Assembly: GCF_003626595.1 (NCBI RefSeq) | Contig: NZ_RBAK01000001.1 | Location: forward strand, 372,001 to 436,000 | Direction: 5' to 3' | Source: Micromonospora endolithica | GTDB taxonomy: Bacteria > Actinomycetota > Actinomycetes > Mycobacteriales > Micromonosporaceae | DNA: 64,000 nucleotides | Part shown: positions 37,411-46,168 of the stretch, one piece after another | Layout: the number at the start of each line of letters is the position of its first letter | How positions within the stretch are numbered: position 1 is the first letter of the stretch | Notes under the pieces: generated by a model | The model's input: the letters and a program-made list of their open reading frames with translations, nothing else | The model's database searches: none | Told to the model about the DNA's origin: nothing | Program-made: the position numbers and the translations under genes

Positions 37411-37453
37411 TAGTACTCCAACGTCAGGCAGACCAGGTGACGTCGGAGTACTA
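37411..37453. repeat. Long palindrome, 16-bp arms
   Basis: TAGTACTCCAACGTCA (37411-37426) is followed after 11 bases by TGACGTCGGAGTACTA (37438-37453), its reverse complement with one mismatch. It lies just outside the right direct repeat. It could be a terminator for the membrane protein gene, the end of a vanished insertion sequence, or an attachment-type site. Confidence 0.55.
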
Positions 37454-38023
37454 GGCGCTATCTCTCTCGGCTGATAGCCACTCTGATCTGGACCGAATCG
37501 GGTCCCGGGCTGGCAAGCCGGGCCTCGTTCTGCTGCCGGAGCCCCGTCACCTGACACTCCCCCATCCCGCCTCTACGTCCTGGGAATGCCGCACAACAGA
37601 TTTTTCTGGACTACGGCCGGCGCAGCAACTCGGATATGTGCGGCTTCATTGTGCACGCCATCCCCGCGACCCAGCCGAGTTGGTGTCCAACCTGAGACTG
37701 CACGGGACGAGGTTGTCGGCCCGGCTAGGTTCGATTAGCACGGAATATCACAAATTAGGGCGAAACTCGGTGTGGGCGTCGAGGTGCGGTTGATCGGAGC
37801 GCTTGCCTGGCGCGACTGGACAAAGTTTGGTCACGCCAAAGAACGTCAAAGCCGAAATGCCCGGTGGAGTTGGGGCCGACGGTTGGTGTAGCAGGGCCTG
37901 GCAAATCAGGCGCCTTGCCGCCCGGCCGCACCCGCCGAAGGGACTTCACCACCCGGTTGTTCGAGCTGCTGACGGGGTGTGGCCACTCTCCGCTGCCGCT
38001 CGCAGCGATAGCTCAGCGGCGCA
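37454..38023. other. Intergenic stretch without a recognised gene
   Basis: About 570 bases with mixed composition. Several short frames exist on both strands but none has a good start, ribosome binding site or family motif. No tRNA-like cloverleaf was found. It may be decayed mobile-element sequence between the 5.8-kb block and the STAND gene. Confidence 0.45.
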
Positions 38024-39619
38024 TCAGTAAACGCATCCATCACTCAGCAGCACGCCGCCAGAAACGTGAGCCCGCCAGAAGAAGTGGCTCGCGGTAGATA
38101 CGGGCACTTCCCCGAAGCCGAAGTCCACCATTATCCCTTTCTCGGCACGTTCGTAAGCAGCATCGGCAAGGGCGGAACACTCCTCAGAAAAATCCGCCGT
38201 AAGCTCTGCCAGAATTCCGTATGTGAGTTCATTGAAGTGAACGCTCCCGAGGAACGAATACTCCAACATGGCAAACTGGTCCCGGGCAGGGCGGCGGGCT
38301 CGATCCCAGTCGAAGTGGAGGCGCGCATGAAGGACGTACAGGCAGCGTTCAAACTCGCCCCGTGGCGGCGACTGGGATCCTCGTTCGAGGGCAAGGTCGA
38401 AGATATCTCCAAGTACTGCGGTATAAATGAAGCTGGCGCCGACATTCGCAACAATCCGCAGCAGTAGAGCCGCATTCGGATCGTCCGAGTCGAGCTGGCT
38501 TAGAAGCCGGTCATAGGCGTGAACGAGAGAGCGTTCCGACCGGCTCAGCGATCGCAGGACCGTGCGCGGCTGGCGTTCTAGTTGATCGCATAGCTCGCCA
38601 AGGCTGAAGCCAGCTTCAGCGAAGATCGATAGGCAGTCGATGATGGCGCGCGGCTTATTGCCGGCGGCGCCCAGAAAGCGGTCGACATCCGGGTGTTCTA
38701 TATTCGTTATGAATCGTCCCACGAGAGCCCGCGCCGCATCAGTCTCCATCGGCCCTACAACGATTGTTGTGTGGGGAACTTCCGATGGAACGATCTCCCT
38801 GTCTGAGGTGAGGACGACAACGACACCGGCCATCCTGGCAACACGCCGCACCACTTCCCAATCTGCGACATCATCCAAGAGGTAAGCGCAGCCGATTCCT
38901 CGCTTCCGGAAAGCGTCATGGAGCACGGCGAGTGACGGATTGGCGACGTCTGGGAACCACTCAATACAGTGTCTTGACGCGCTTTCGTTTAGCGATTCTC
39001 CTTCGCCAGCGTGGAGGTGGACAAGCACCGAACCGCTGGCCGCGCAGTGTCGCTGCAGAACTTCGTACGCCAGGCGCGACTTGCCGTTGCCGGAGTCACC
39101 GATGAGCGAAATAGTCTTCGAGTCAGCAGATAGTTCCCTGTCTACCAAGGTTTCTAAATCAGGTCGTCGAACATATGCGATGCCGACGTGGCGCGATTCC
39201 GTCGATGGGGATGGTCGAGGACTGGATAAGAGCTCACGCGCGAGCGCCTTACGCGCGCGCAAGTTGTCACGAGAGAACGCTTTGCTGGCGCTCTCCGTGC
39301 CAGTTCTCTGATTGAAGGTCTCCTTGACAACGTCAATGAGATCGCGCGGGCTCCTGCCACGCATCCCCGGGGCAACTCCAAGGAGGAGCCCGATGCGCTG
39401 CTTCCCGGCGTCGTCCCCCATGGTGTCGACTTTGGCCTTGAGGCGGTCTACGAAGAGAGCCCGCACGAACGGACCTTCCGGGTCGATACCGAGCAATTCG
39501 CACAGAGGCTCGTGACCGCGGTAACTTGTGATCTGCCAGATTCCCGCCTTGCGTAGCTCTTCCAGGGCGCGAGCGACACGTTCGACATCGCCGGCAACCG
39601 GCACGTCCCGAGCAACCAT
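38024..39619 (-). CDS. STAND-type ATPase with N-terminal winged-helix-like region
   Basis: A 531-residue protein. Residues 1-120 are helical and may form a winged helix (ARALEELRKAGIWQITSYRG). A P-loop NTPase core follows: Walker A GDSGNGKSRLAYEVL (from residue 174), Walker B CAYLLDDVADWE, then VVVLTSDREI and a sensor-like region. The C-terminal 200 residues are helical and unrecognised. STAND ATPases act as triggerable switches in defence or regulation. GC and codon use are below core level. ATG 39619 is the best start, but GGGGAC stands very close ahead, so the start is uncertain. A small membrane protein gene diverges from it. Confidence 0.75.
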   Translation of the reverse strand: MVARDVPVAGDVERVARALEELRKAGIWQITSYRGHEPLCELLGIDPEGPFVRALFVDRLKAKVDTMGDDAGKQRIGLLLGVAPGMRGRSPRDLIDVVKETFNQRTGTESASKAFSRDNLRARKALARELLSSPRPSPSTESRHVGIAYVRRPDLETLVDRELSADSKTISLIGDSGNGKSRLAYEVLQRHCAASGSVLVHLHAGEGESLNESASRHCIEWFPDVANPSLAVLHDAFRKRGIGCAYLLDDVADWEVVRRVARMAGVVVVLTSDREIVPSEVPHTTIVVGPMETDAARALVGRFITNIEHPDVDRFLGAAGNKPRAIIDCLSIFAEAGFSLGELCDQLERQPRTVLRSLSRSERSLVHAYDRLLSQLDSDDPNAALLLRIVANVGASFIYTAVLGDIFDLALERGSQSPPRGEFERCLYVLHARLHFDWDRARRPARDQFAMLEYSFLGSVHFNELTYGILAELTADFSEECSALADAAYERAEKGIMVDFGFGEVPVSTASHFFWRAHVSGGVLLSDGCVY

Positions 39620-39680
39620 GTCCCCAGTATGTCCCCACACGGTCCTCCATGCGGTTCCTGAGGCCCATCTTGTGTCCCCA
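39619..39680. promoter_or_regulatory. Three TGTCCCCA direct repeats before the STAND gene
   Basis: TGTCCCCA occurs at 39619-39626, 39630-39637 and 39673-39680, all in the same direction, between the divergent STAND gene and the small membrane protein gene. The first copy touches the STAND start codon. Spacing of 11 bases between the first two puts them on one face of the helix, as expected for an operator. Confidence 0.4.
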
Positions 39681-39725
39681 CGGCGCACCAACCTTGTCGC
39701 AGGCAGCAACTGCGAAAGGAAGACC

Positions 39726-39923
39726 ATGGCGCACAACATCGGCCACGTGATCCTCGAAGGGCTCGTTACCGAATTGCCGGCCGAGTTGATCGCAGCGGCG
39801 ATCATTGCCGGAGTGTCGGCGTATCTGCATGGACGCCGCAGCCGTGGCGGCAACGACGGGGACGGAGCCGACCCATCGTCCAGCTCCGCCGAGGATTCAA
39901 CCGAGGAGGGCACCGGCCGATGA
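39726..39923 (+). CDS. Small membrane protein, 65 residues
   Basis: A short protein beginning at ATG 39726 with GGAAG about 4 bases ahead. It has one predicted membrane segment (ELPAELIAAAIIAGVSAYL), a basic patch GRRSR and an acidic, Ser-rich tail. It diverges from the STAND ATPase. Small membrane proteins next to STAND genes can be effectors, but this is an inference from position. Its 3' end overlaps the degraded integrase on the other strand. Confidence 0.5.
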   Translation: MAHNIGHVILEGLVTELPAELIAAAIIAGVSAYLHGRRSRGGNDGDGADPSSSSAEDSTEEGTGR

Positions 39924-40917
39924 GTTTGCTGGTCATGTCGAGCGCTTCCGACCGGGGAAGGTAGGCAGGCCCCAACAGGGTCGGGGTGAACGCGGTTGTC
40001 CGGGCGATGCGATCCATGGCGGTCAGCTTCGCCTGGGCTGCCTCCATGCTGTTCTGCAGCCCTTGGACCTCGCCGAGCCAGTGGCGATTGATCGCCTCGT
40101 CAATGCGTTGCTTCAGGTTGCTGATGATCTCGACGAGACGCTGGCGCTGTTCGGGGTCGACGCGCAGCATCGGGCAGCGGATGCAGGCGTGCTCGTGCTG
40201 GCACGGTGTGCCATAAGGGCGTCCGCAGGTGCCGAGTTCGAGCATGCGCAGTTGGAAGTGTTGCTGGAACTCGGCCCATTCCTCGGCGGTGGGGCTCGCG
40301 GTACTCCGCGGCCGGGCGGGCGGCTCGTCGTTGGTCGACGAGGGCACGGTAGGAGCGGATCAGTTCGTCCTGGAATACGGCCAGGTAGGTCTGTGTGGTG
40401 CTCAGGCTGCGGTGACCGAGGATCCGGGCGGTGATGTGGACGGGCAGTCCACCGGTGACGGCTTCGATGGCGAACATTCTGCGGAAGTCGTGCGGCGTGT
40501 AGCGCAGCGGTTGGCCGGTCCGGTCGACCAAGCCGGCGCGATCGATGGTGACGTTGAGCAGGTTCTGCACCGTGGTGGTGCTGATCACCGTGGTTCGCCA
40601 GCCTTGCTTGCGCTGGAACAGGTGCGGTAGGGCCGGTCCCGTGACGCGTTCGTGCTCGTCGTAGCGGGACACGAGCGGGACGCGACCGTCTTCGCCGCGC
40701 ACGCGGTGGATGATGCTGGCCAGCACGCTGGCAAGTTCGGGGGTAACGAGCAACAGCCGTTCCTGGTCGGTCTTGGACGGCACGATCTGCAGCAGCGGCA
40801 CGATCTCGCCGGTGTCGGGCAGCGTGTAGGAGATCAGCTCAGCCTCCCAGCTGTCGGCGTCGACCAGACAGGGGGCGTGCGGCCAGCCAGCGACCTGTCG
40901 CGACCTCAGGAACGTTT
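39802..40917 (-). pseudogene. Tyrosine integrase, truncated at the N-terminus and frameshifted
   Basis: The minus strand encodes the second half of a tyrosine recombinase: LPDTGEIVPLLQIVPSKTD, TPHDFRRMFAIEAV, ILGHRSLSTTQTYLAVF (His, Arg and catalytic Tyr regions) up to EYREP. The next part, TAEEWAEFQQHFQLRML with CGRPYGTPCQHEHACIRCP, is one frame away because of a fourth C in a C run near 40296. These two parts join directly in intact members. The N-terminal domain and the first catalytic Arg are missing; a stop lies in frame at about 40918. It is probably the dead integrase of an older element. The 3' end is not certain. Confidence 0.8.
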
Positions 40918-40918
40918 G

Positions 40919-41197
40919 TCACCGCCTCTTGCGCCGCCGGCGGTGCGCCCACCGCCGGGGCATCGACGGATGCTGCTCGATGGCCGCCTGGTCCTCATCT
41001 TCAGCGCACAGCTTGCCCACAATCTCGATGGCGTCCTTGCGGCGTTCCGACCCGCCTAGCACCCCGAAAATCGTCGCGATGGAAAGAGGCGAGTCGAGAA
41101 GGTGCCGGACCGTTCGATACACGAGGTAGGCCACCCCCAGAGTCACAAGGGCGGCCGGGGGCAGTTGACTGAGCAGTTCCGCAAGCCAGGCTGGCAC
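40919..41197 (-). CDS. Small membrane protein, 92 residues
   Basis: A protein of unknown family with one membrane segment (QLPPAALVTLGVAYLVYRTV), a middle region LSIATIFGVLGGSERRKDAIEI and a basic Arg-rich C-terminus. GTG 41197 has GGAG 6 bases ahead and gives a compact protein; the longer open frame upstream has an unlikely leader. It lies directly upstream of the integrase remnant and 67 bases after the gene to its right. Function unknown. Confidence 0.5.
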   Translation of the reverse strand: MPAWLAELLSQLPPAALVTLGVAYLVYRTVRHLLDSPLSIATIFGVLGGSERRKDAIEIVGKLCAEDEDQAAIEQHPSMPRRWAHRRRRKRR

Positions 41198-41264
41198 GTA
41201 TAGCTCCAACGAGACAAGGGAGCAGGGGTCTACACGGCCGCTAGCTCCCAAAGACAAGGGGTCT

Positions 41265-42548
41265 CTACTGCTGGTCGAAGAACGCCTGGGCCTGTCTTCG
41301 GATCTTGGCAAGCCTCTTCGAGATAGGACTGTGGTTGGCGTATCCCAACTCATTGGCGATGTCGGTCAGCTTGGTGTGGCCGCTTGCGAGCAGGATGACG
41401 ATCTGCCGTTCCTTCTCATCGAGCAACGCCAAGAAGTCGGAAAAAACCGTGCGGTCCTCCACCTCGGTCTCCGGCCCTTGGACCGGAATGGTGTCGGTGA
41501 GCTCAAGGAACTTGATCGATATCTTGTTGCGTTTCCGGTACAGCTTGCGTTCGAAGTCTTCCCGGGCGTAGCTCCATCGCGCGGAGAAGTCGTCGGCGAC
41601 GCGGTTGGCGCGTACGGCGTCGAGGATGGCGCGGAGTTTTCCGGTTGAGTCCGCCTGGTCCACGGTCAGCGCGACGAACTCGGCGGCCTCGTCCTGGCCA
41701 CGCCACAGGTCGCCGCCCGCGCGGGGCCAACCCGGGACGGCCCCGTCGAGGACCGAGCCATCAATAAGGCGGATCCCGGCGGGCAGGTCGCCGTCGCCCT
41801 CGACCAACGGAAAGTCACGCAGCGTGTCCTGGATGACCGCAGTGACCGGCGGGACCCAGTAGTCGAGGTTGTGCGCGAGCAGCCGGATCGGGTCGTCACG
41901 GCTGAACGCAACGAGGCCGGAGCCCGAGTCGAGATGCCGCCAGACCGTGCTCGCCCACGCCTGTGGCAGTCGCCGCTCGAAGTCATCTGGCAGGTACTTG
42001 CCGGTGTCTACGAACTCCATGCCGAAGGGCCACTGGCCGCGGCCGAGCAGCGGCAGGCCATATCGCTCGCAGGTGCGGCGGTCCAGCAGGTGGTACAGGG
42101 GCGCGTACTCGTAGTACCGGGACGGTGTCCGGGGCACGAAGATGATGTTGACGTCGCCGCGATCGGCGATCCTGGCGAGGTCGGGCGTGAGATCCTTCTC
42201 TTCGTCGAAGAATCGGCGCCGGAACTGGGCGGCCTCCCACAGCTGGTTCCACTCATGAACAGCCAGGCTGCGCCTGAGCGACTCGTCATCCTCGCGCACC
42301 TGCGGCCGGGGCAGGGCGATCGTCACATACTCCGGCGGCTGTGGAACGGTAGGGCGCACGATGGCGCGCTTGGTGAAGCTGACCGACAGGTTCCACAGCC
42401 GAGGGAACTCCTCGGCCGTGGCTTTGTGGCCGGAGGCGAAGACCGTCTCGCGTTCCCACGACTCGATCTCCGTCGGCGTGGGCTCGCGATCGCCGTCGTC
42501 GGCGGCGTCGGTCGCGGACAAATCAGGGTTGGGCAGCCCTTCCATCAC
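41265..42548 (-). CDS. Hypothetical protein with C-terminal sigma-4/LuxR-like HTH
   Basis: A 427-residue soluble protein of unknown family. The last 60 residues look like a sigma region 4 or LuxR-type helix-turn-helix: LLDEKERQIVILLASGHTKL followed by IANELGYANHSPISKRLAKI. The first 340 residues are unrecognised, with Trp/Arg-rich segments such as GQWPFGMEFVDTGKYLPDDF. No sensor motif is visible. It could be a DNA-binding regulator of the surrounding element. ATG 42548 is followed by a second Met, so either may be used. Confidence 0.65.
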   Translation of the reverse strand: MMEGLPNPDLSATDAADDGDREPTPTEIESWERETVFASGHKATAEEFPRLWNLSVSFTKRAIVRPTVPQPPEYVTIALPRPQVREDDESLRRSLAVHEWNQLWEAAQFRRRFFDEEKDLTPDLARIADRGDVNIIFVPRTPSRYYEYAPLYHLLDRRTCERYGLPLLGRGQWPFGMEFVDTGKYLPDDFERRLPQAWASTVWRHLDSGSGLVAFSRDDPIRLLAHNLDYWVPPVTAVIQDTLRDFPLVEGDGDLPAGIRLIDGSVLDGAVPGWPRAGGDLWRGQDEAAEFVALTVDQADSTGKLRAILDAVRANRVADDFSARWSYAREDFERKLYRKRNKISIKFLELTDTIPVQGPETEVEDRTVFSDFLALLDEKERQIVILLASGHTKLTDIANELGYANHSPISKRLAKIRRQAQAFFDQQ

Positions 42549-42874
42549 ACCTACACCACGTCAGTTGGCCGCCGATCCGTTCCGTTCACCTGTGAGCGCC
42601 TTCAAGGCACGGAACTCACGAGTCCAGACACCGGTATGGCCGTCTGGCGCGTGCGGTTCCGCGTAAGCGCGGCCAAGTCAACGTTCGCCGCCGTCCGCAG
42701 CTCTCGGCTCGACATCCGGTACCCACCCGATGACGCTGTGCTGCACGTGGGCAGCCTCGCACTCCGACGCGTCCGCATGCCAACACACCCCCGTCCGCCG
42801 GGGTTGCGTGGATCGCGACTCAACTCGCGGAGATCATGTTGTCGTACCTGCCTTGGCCCCACAGCTGTATTGGG
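42549..42874. other. Divergent intergenic region, no certain gene
   Basis: About 325 bases between two divergent genes. A frame of 87 codons starting at 42637 (MAVWRVRFRV) crosses it on the plus strand but has no ribosome binding site and runs into the next gene's start, so I do not call it. Confidence 0.4.
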
Positions 42875-42888
42875 GTATCCAGGGATAC
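42875..42888. promoter_or_regulatory. Palindrome GTATCCAGGGATAC before a start codon
   Basis: A perfect 6+2+6 inverted repeat lies 7 bases ahead of ATG 42896, where a ribosome binding site would be expected; none is visible. It may be an operator overlapping the promoter of a leaderless transcript. Confidence 0.4.
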
Positions 42889-42895
42889 TGTTCGG

Positions 42896-44677
42896 ATGAG
42901 TTCGGATCACGTCACCGTCTCTGAAGCCGATGCGGCGGCCCCGCAGGACGATGCTCTTGCCCGGTTCTACCCCCAACTGTCGGCCGTCGCAGGTGCTGAC
43001 GCTGAGGCAGTTGCACTTGGCGAACGCTACTGGGCCCTCGGCGGCTTCGATAAGACGTTTGATCCGCCCTCGGCGCTCTGGGTAGAGAAGACGACGGCGC
43101 TGTGTGCCGAGTACGGCGTTCCCAACAGTCGGATGTACGTGCACGCCGCAGCCGGGGTGCGGGCGGTCCTGCCCGCGTTTCATTGCCCATCGTGCGATCA
43201 GCCGCTCTCGCTGCGGTCCCGGCAGAACCTAGTAAAGCTGCTGCTCGGCGACGCTCCCGAACGATGCGTCGACTGCGACCAAGAACTGATCAAGGCTGTC
43301 GGGCGAGAGACCACGGCTGCGGCAAGGCAGAAGCGCCAGTCTGCGCACCAGGCCGCCCGACGGCACGGGCAAGCGATACAGGCACAACAGCAGTGGAAGG
43401 CCGCGCAGACCGCCTACCTTGCCCAACGGTGTGCCGTCGACATGACTTCGGCGCCTGACTGGCATGCACTAAATAACATCTCTGTACGTACCGAAGCGGC
43501 TGCGCTGGCGGCGCTTCGATATGCGCCGAGTGTTACCCCGATTCCACCGATGGACGCCTGGCCGGCACCCCTGGCCCCACTCGATGAAGTGACACCCGAG
43601 CTGCTCCGTGACTGTGACAATGCTGGATTCTTCGCGATTCACCCAGACTCTTCCTTGGCAGCGTTCGTGTGGACTCCGACCTTCGAGGAGGCCGTCGCCG
43701 AAGCTGGCGGTGATCTTTCAGGCCTTGCGCAGCCGACCTGGAGCCGTTACTACCTGTCTCTGATCTGCCGGTACGTGCCAGGCGGCCCGTCAGTCGGCAC
43801 CGCCGCAAAGAACCTCGATGAGCATCTACTCGGCCAGCTCAACCCGGCACGGCTGACTCTCGACCGGCGCACCGAACTGCTGGAACTAGTCCAAGGCCTG
43901 ATCGCCTGGGAAACCCGCCGATACTTCGACTTCCAGCTCGAAGAACACAACCTGCCGCCCATCCCAGAAAACCACGAAGCACGCTTCGATGAAGTCGCCC
44001 GACGCCTTGCCGCAGCCCGGTCGCTGGCTGAGTGCTATCACATCGCCTGGACGATGGCCCGCGCTGCCGCCGCAACCGCCCAAGCTAAGCAATTCGCTCC
44101 TAAAGCGAACATGACCACGCACGCCGTGAACCTGTTCGAGGACAAGGCAAGCCAGGCGATCGCGAACTCGGGCCTGTACTTCAAGCCCTACCGCGAAGAC
44201 ACCCGCGTCCCCTTGTCGGCACTTACCAGGACCGTGTTCATCAACCTGCTGCATGCCGAGCCCATGTCGACAACCCTGGCCGACGCGCACCTGATCATCT
44301 CCACGATGGCTGCCGAGGCAGACCTGACCGACGATGACGACGGACCGTACACGGAGTACGCCCGCACCATCTCGCGGCTCGACCCCGAGTTCGACCTTCA
44401 CGCCATCTACGCCGTTCTCGGCCGCGAAAGCAGCAACGACGATCCCATGATCGCCGCTGCGGCCACCAACCTCGTCCTGGTCGTGGAAGACATGCGCATC
44501 GTCGCCAGAGACCTACGCCTATCGCTCGCGGCGGCTGTCAGTTCCTGCAGGCTGCTGACCACTCGCACGCTCGTACCGGACCCTCAGGGCGAAAGCGACG
44601 ACACCACCAGCCAGCCTGTGGGGCTATACCTGGCACGCCTCATGCACCAGGCTGCCGTGGCCCTCGGTCGCGAATAG
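42896..44677 (+). CDS. Hypothetical protein with zinc-ribbon-like Cys pairs
   Basis: A 593-residue soluble protein, unrecognised. Near residue 100 it has FHCPSCDQPLSLRSR and, about 30 residues on, RCVDCDQEL, two CxxC pairs of a probable zinc ribbon. The remainder is mostly helical with no membrane segment. ATG 42896 is chosen because the sequence becomes protein-like from MSSDHVTVSEADAA; upstream codons look random. A terminator-like hairpin follows directly. Genes of this kind are common cargo in actinobacterial integrative elements; function is unknown. Confidence 0.65.
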   Translation: MSSDHVTVSEADAAAPQDDALARFYPQLSAVAGADAEAVALGERYWALGGFDKTFDPPSALWVEKTTALCAEYGVPNSRMYVHAAAGVRAVLPAFHCPSCDQPLSLRSRQNLVKLLLGDAPERCVDCDQELIKAVGRETTAAARQKRQSAHQAARRHGQAIQAQQQWKAAQTAYLAQRCAVDMTSAPDWHALNNISVRTEAAALAALRYAPSVTPIPPMDAWPAPLAPLDEVTPELLRDCDNAGFFAIHPDSSLAAFVWTPTFEEAVAEAGGDLSGLAQPTWSRYYLSLICRYVPGGPSVGTAAKNLDEHLLGQLNPARLTLDRRTELLELVQGLIAWETRRYFDFQLEEHNLPPIPENHEARFDEVARRLAAARSLAECYHIAWTMARAAAATAQAKQFAPKANMTTHAVNLFEDKASQAIANSGLYFKPYREDTRVPLSALTRTVFINLLHAEPMSTTLADAHLIISTMAAEADLTDDDDGPYTEYARTISRLDPEFDLHAIYAVLGRESSNDDPMIAAAATNLVLVVEDMRIVARDLRLSLAAAVSSCRLLTTRTLVPDPQGESDDTTSQPVGLYLARLMHQAAVALGRE

Positions 44678-44680
44678 CCG

Positions 44681-44704
44681 AGCCCCGGCACCCGGCCGGG
44701 GGCT
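44681..44704. terminator. Hairpin between convergent genes
   Basis: AGCCCCGG pairs with CCGGGGGCT (one bulged base) across a short loop. It lies between the stop codons at 44677 and 44716, so it can serve both genes. Confidence 0.6.
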
Positions 44705-44715
44705 TCGTGCATGGT

Positions 44716-45357
44716 TCATGCCATCAGCTGGCCGGTAACCTGTTGAGCACCACGCTCACCTAACACCGGCACCTCCTTCTTGATCCGCCATGGCACGTGC
44801 GCGTCCCGCTCGCACTCGACCGTGATCCGCACCGGCATCCCATCGACCTGATCCGCCCACCATCTCCGGTCAGGATTCCAAGGTGGCGGGATCGTATCCT
44901 CCAACGCGCACACCAGGTCTTCGCCGACCACTACCCCATCGGGGAAGGTCACGTACCGGCCGGATGGGTCCACGTTCTCCACGTTCGTGTTGAGTCTGTA
45001 CGGACCCCACACTTGCCGCGCAACTTCCTCAGCTGTGGGGCCGCCCGCGAGTAGGCTCTTGGCCCGGTTGGGCCGGTCGTCGCGGATTCGAACCGTAACC
45101 CGGTCAAGACGCTCCAGGCCGATGGGACCGTCGAGCCTGATACGCAGCTCGGCGCGGGACCCGTCGTCTTTGGCGACGCAGGTATAGGTGAGCTGGGGGG
45201 TTAGGGCGTTCCACCGCCGGTCTCGGTCGGCGTCCTTAACGACCTGGGCGGATTCGTGGGCGGCTTTGTTGGCTGATCGGGCGGCTTGCCAAGCCAGGAG
45301 ACCAGTGGCCGTGGTGGCGACAGCGGAGATGATTCCGGTGACTGTTTCGGTGTTCAC
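44716..45357 (-). CDS. Hypothetical membrane-anchored protein
   Basis: A 213-residue protein with an N-terminal membrane segment (VTGIISAVATTATGLLAWQA), a short coiled stretch (ARSANKAAHESAQVVKDADR) and a beta-rich domain of about 150 residues with LRIRLDGPIGLERLDRVTVR. It is unrecognised; similar signal-anchored proteins are often found singly in actinobacteria. It lies 169 bases downstream of the NUDIX gene in the same direction and may be read through from the big operon. Confidence 0.6.
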   Translation of the reverse strand: MNTETVTGIISAVATTATGLLAWQAARSANKAAHESAQVVKDADRDRRWNALTPQLTYTCVAKDDGSRAELRIRLDGPIGLERLDRVTVRIRDDRPNRAKSLLAGGPTAEEVARQVWGPYRLNTNVENVDPSGRYVTFPDGVVVGEDLVCALEDTIPPPWNPDRRWWADQVDGMPVRITVECERDAHVPWRIKKEVPVLGERGAQQVTGQLMA

Positions 45358-45526
45358 AGGGGAATTGTGGCGAGGCGGATCAACTCCGCTGGTTCCGACG
45401 TGCGATCGTGGGACGTAGATCCGCAGCGGTCCCGCCCGCGACCGGGTTCCAAGTGGCGCAGTCCGTCGAGGGCGGCATCGAGCAGTCGCCGCCGTACTCG
45501 GTCCACGACCAGTTTGATCTGATCGA

Positions 45527-46168
45527 TCACATGGGGCGGTAAGTCATTCTTGTCGATCGGTAGAGGCCGGCTCCGCCGATCGATCGACCCGTCTTCCACG
45601 GGATGTCCGCCTTCCCCGACATTTCGGTGATCTGTGGTGGTTGGTCAGGCGTCCCGGAGGGCGCCGGGAAACTGCGCCAGCGTCCTCCGCTTGGTTCTCG
45701 CCGCCGGAGCTCTCGAGCCGGTTGAGGAAGCAACCTGGCGGCTTCGGTGATGAGAGCGGGGAGTTCGGCAGGCGTAGGGAGAGCTGCCAAGTCCTCAACG
45801 GATACCCACTTGGCGCCACCAACCTCTTCGACTTGAGCCGTCAGGTTGCCGCTGTTGGCTTGGCAGATGTAGACGAAGTCGATGTGCCGGTGTGGTCCGA
45901 CCTTGCGGTCTTCGATGTCCATCTCGATGATGGCGAACGGGCTCGGGATGCTTCGTACGGCGGGGTGCCGGAACGGCTGGGGGCCGAGGATGTCCGCGAT
46001 GATTCCGGTTTCCTCATGCACCTCGCGGAGCGCAGCCTCGGCGGGGTCTTCGTTGGGGTCGATGTGCCCACCGGGGTACAGCCACAGGTCGATCTTGTTG
46101 TGGTGCACGAGCAGGACGTGGCCCTCGTCATTGAAGACGATGGCTGAGCTGGTGAAATGACGGATCAT
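45527..46168 (-). CDS. NUDIX hydrolase
   Basis: A 213-residue NUDIX protein. The Nudix box is complete: GGHIDPNEDPAEAALREVHE followed by ETGI, with all metal-binding Glu residues. The first strands are FTSSAIVFNDEGHVLLVHHN. Residues after about 150 are low-complexity and not conserved-looking. ATG 46168 overlaps the aminotransferase stop as ATGA, so it is the last gene of the eight-gene operon. It may hydrolyse a nucleotide-linked product or side product of the pathway. Confidence 0.88.
   Translation of the reverse strand: MIRHFTSSAIVFNDEGHVLLVHHNKIDLWLYPGGHIDPNEDPAEAALREVHEETGIIADILGPQPFRHPAVRSIPSPFAIIEMDIEDRKVGPHRHIDFVYICQANSGNLTAQVEEVGGAKWVSVEDLAALPTPAELPALITEAARLLPQPARELRRREPSGGRWRSFPAPSGTPDQPPQITEMSGKADIPWKTGRSIGGAGLYRSTRMTYRPM

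Noticed and set aside
37454..38023. Possible tRNA or small RNA gene in the gap before the STAND gene
   Set aside because: I looked for a T-loop TTCGA context with matching acceptor arms and found no cloverleaf.
42637..42899. 87-codon plus-strand frame starting MAVWRVRFRV
   Set aside because: No ribosome binding site, no family features, and it overlaps the start and operator-like site of the next gene.
45354..45599. 81-codon minus-strand frame between the NUDIX gene and the membrane-anchored protein
   Set aside because: It overlaps both genes and has no good start site; no recognisable domain.
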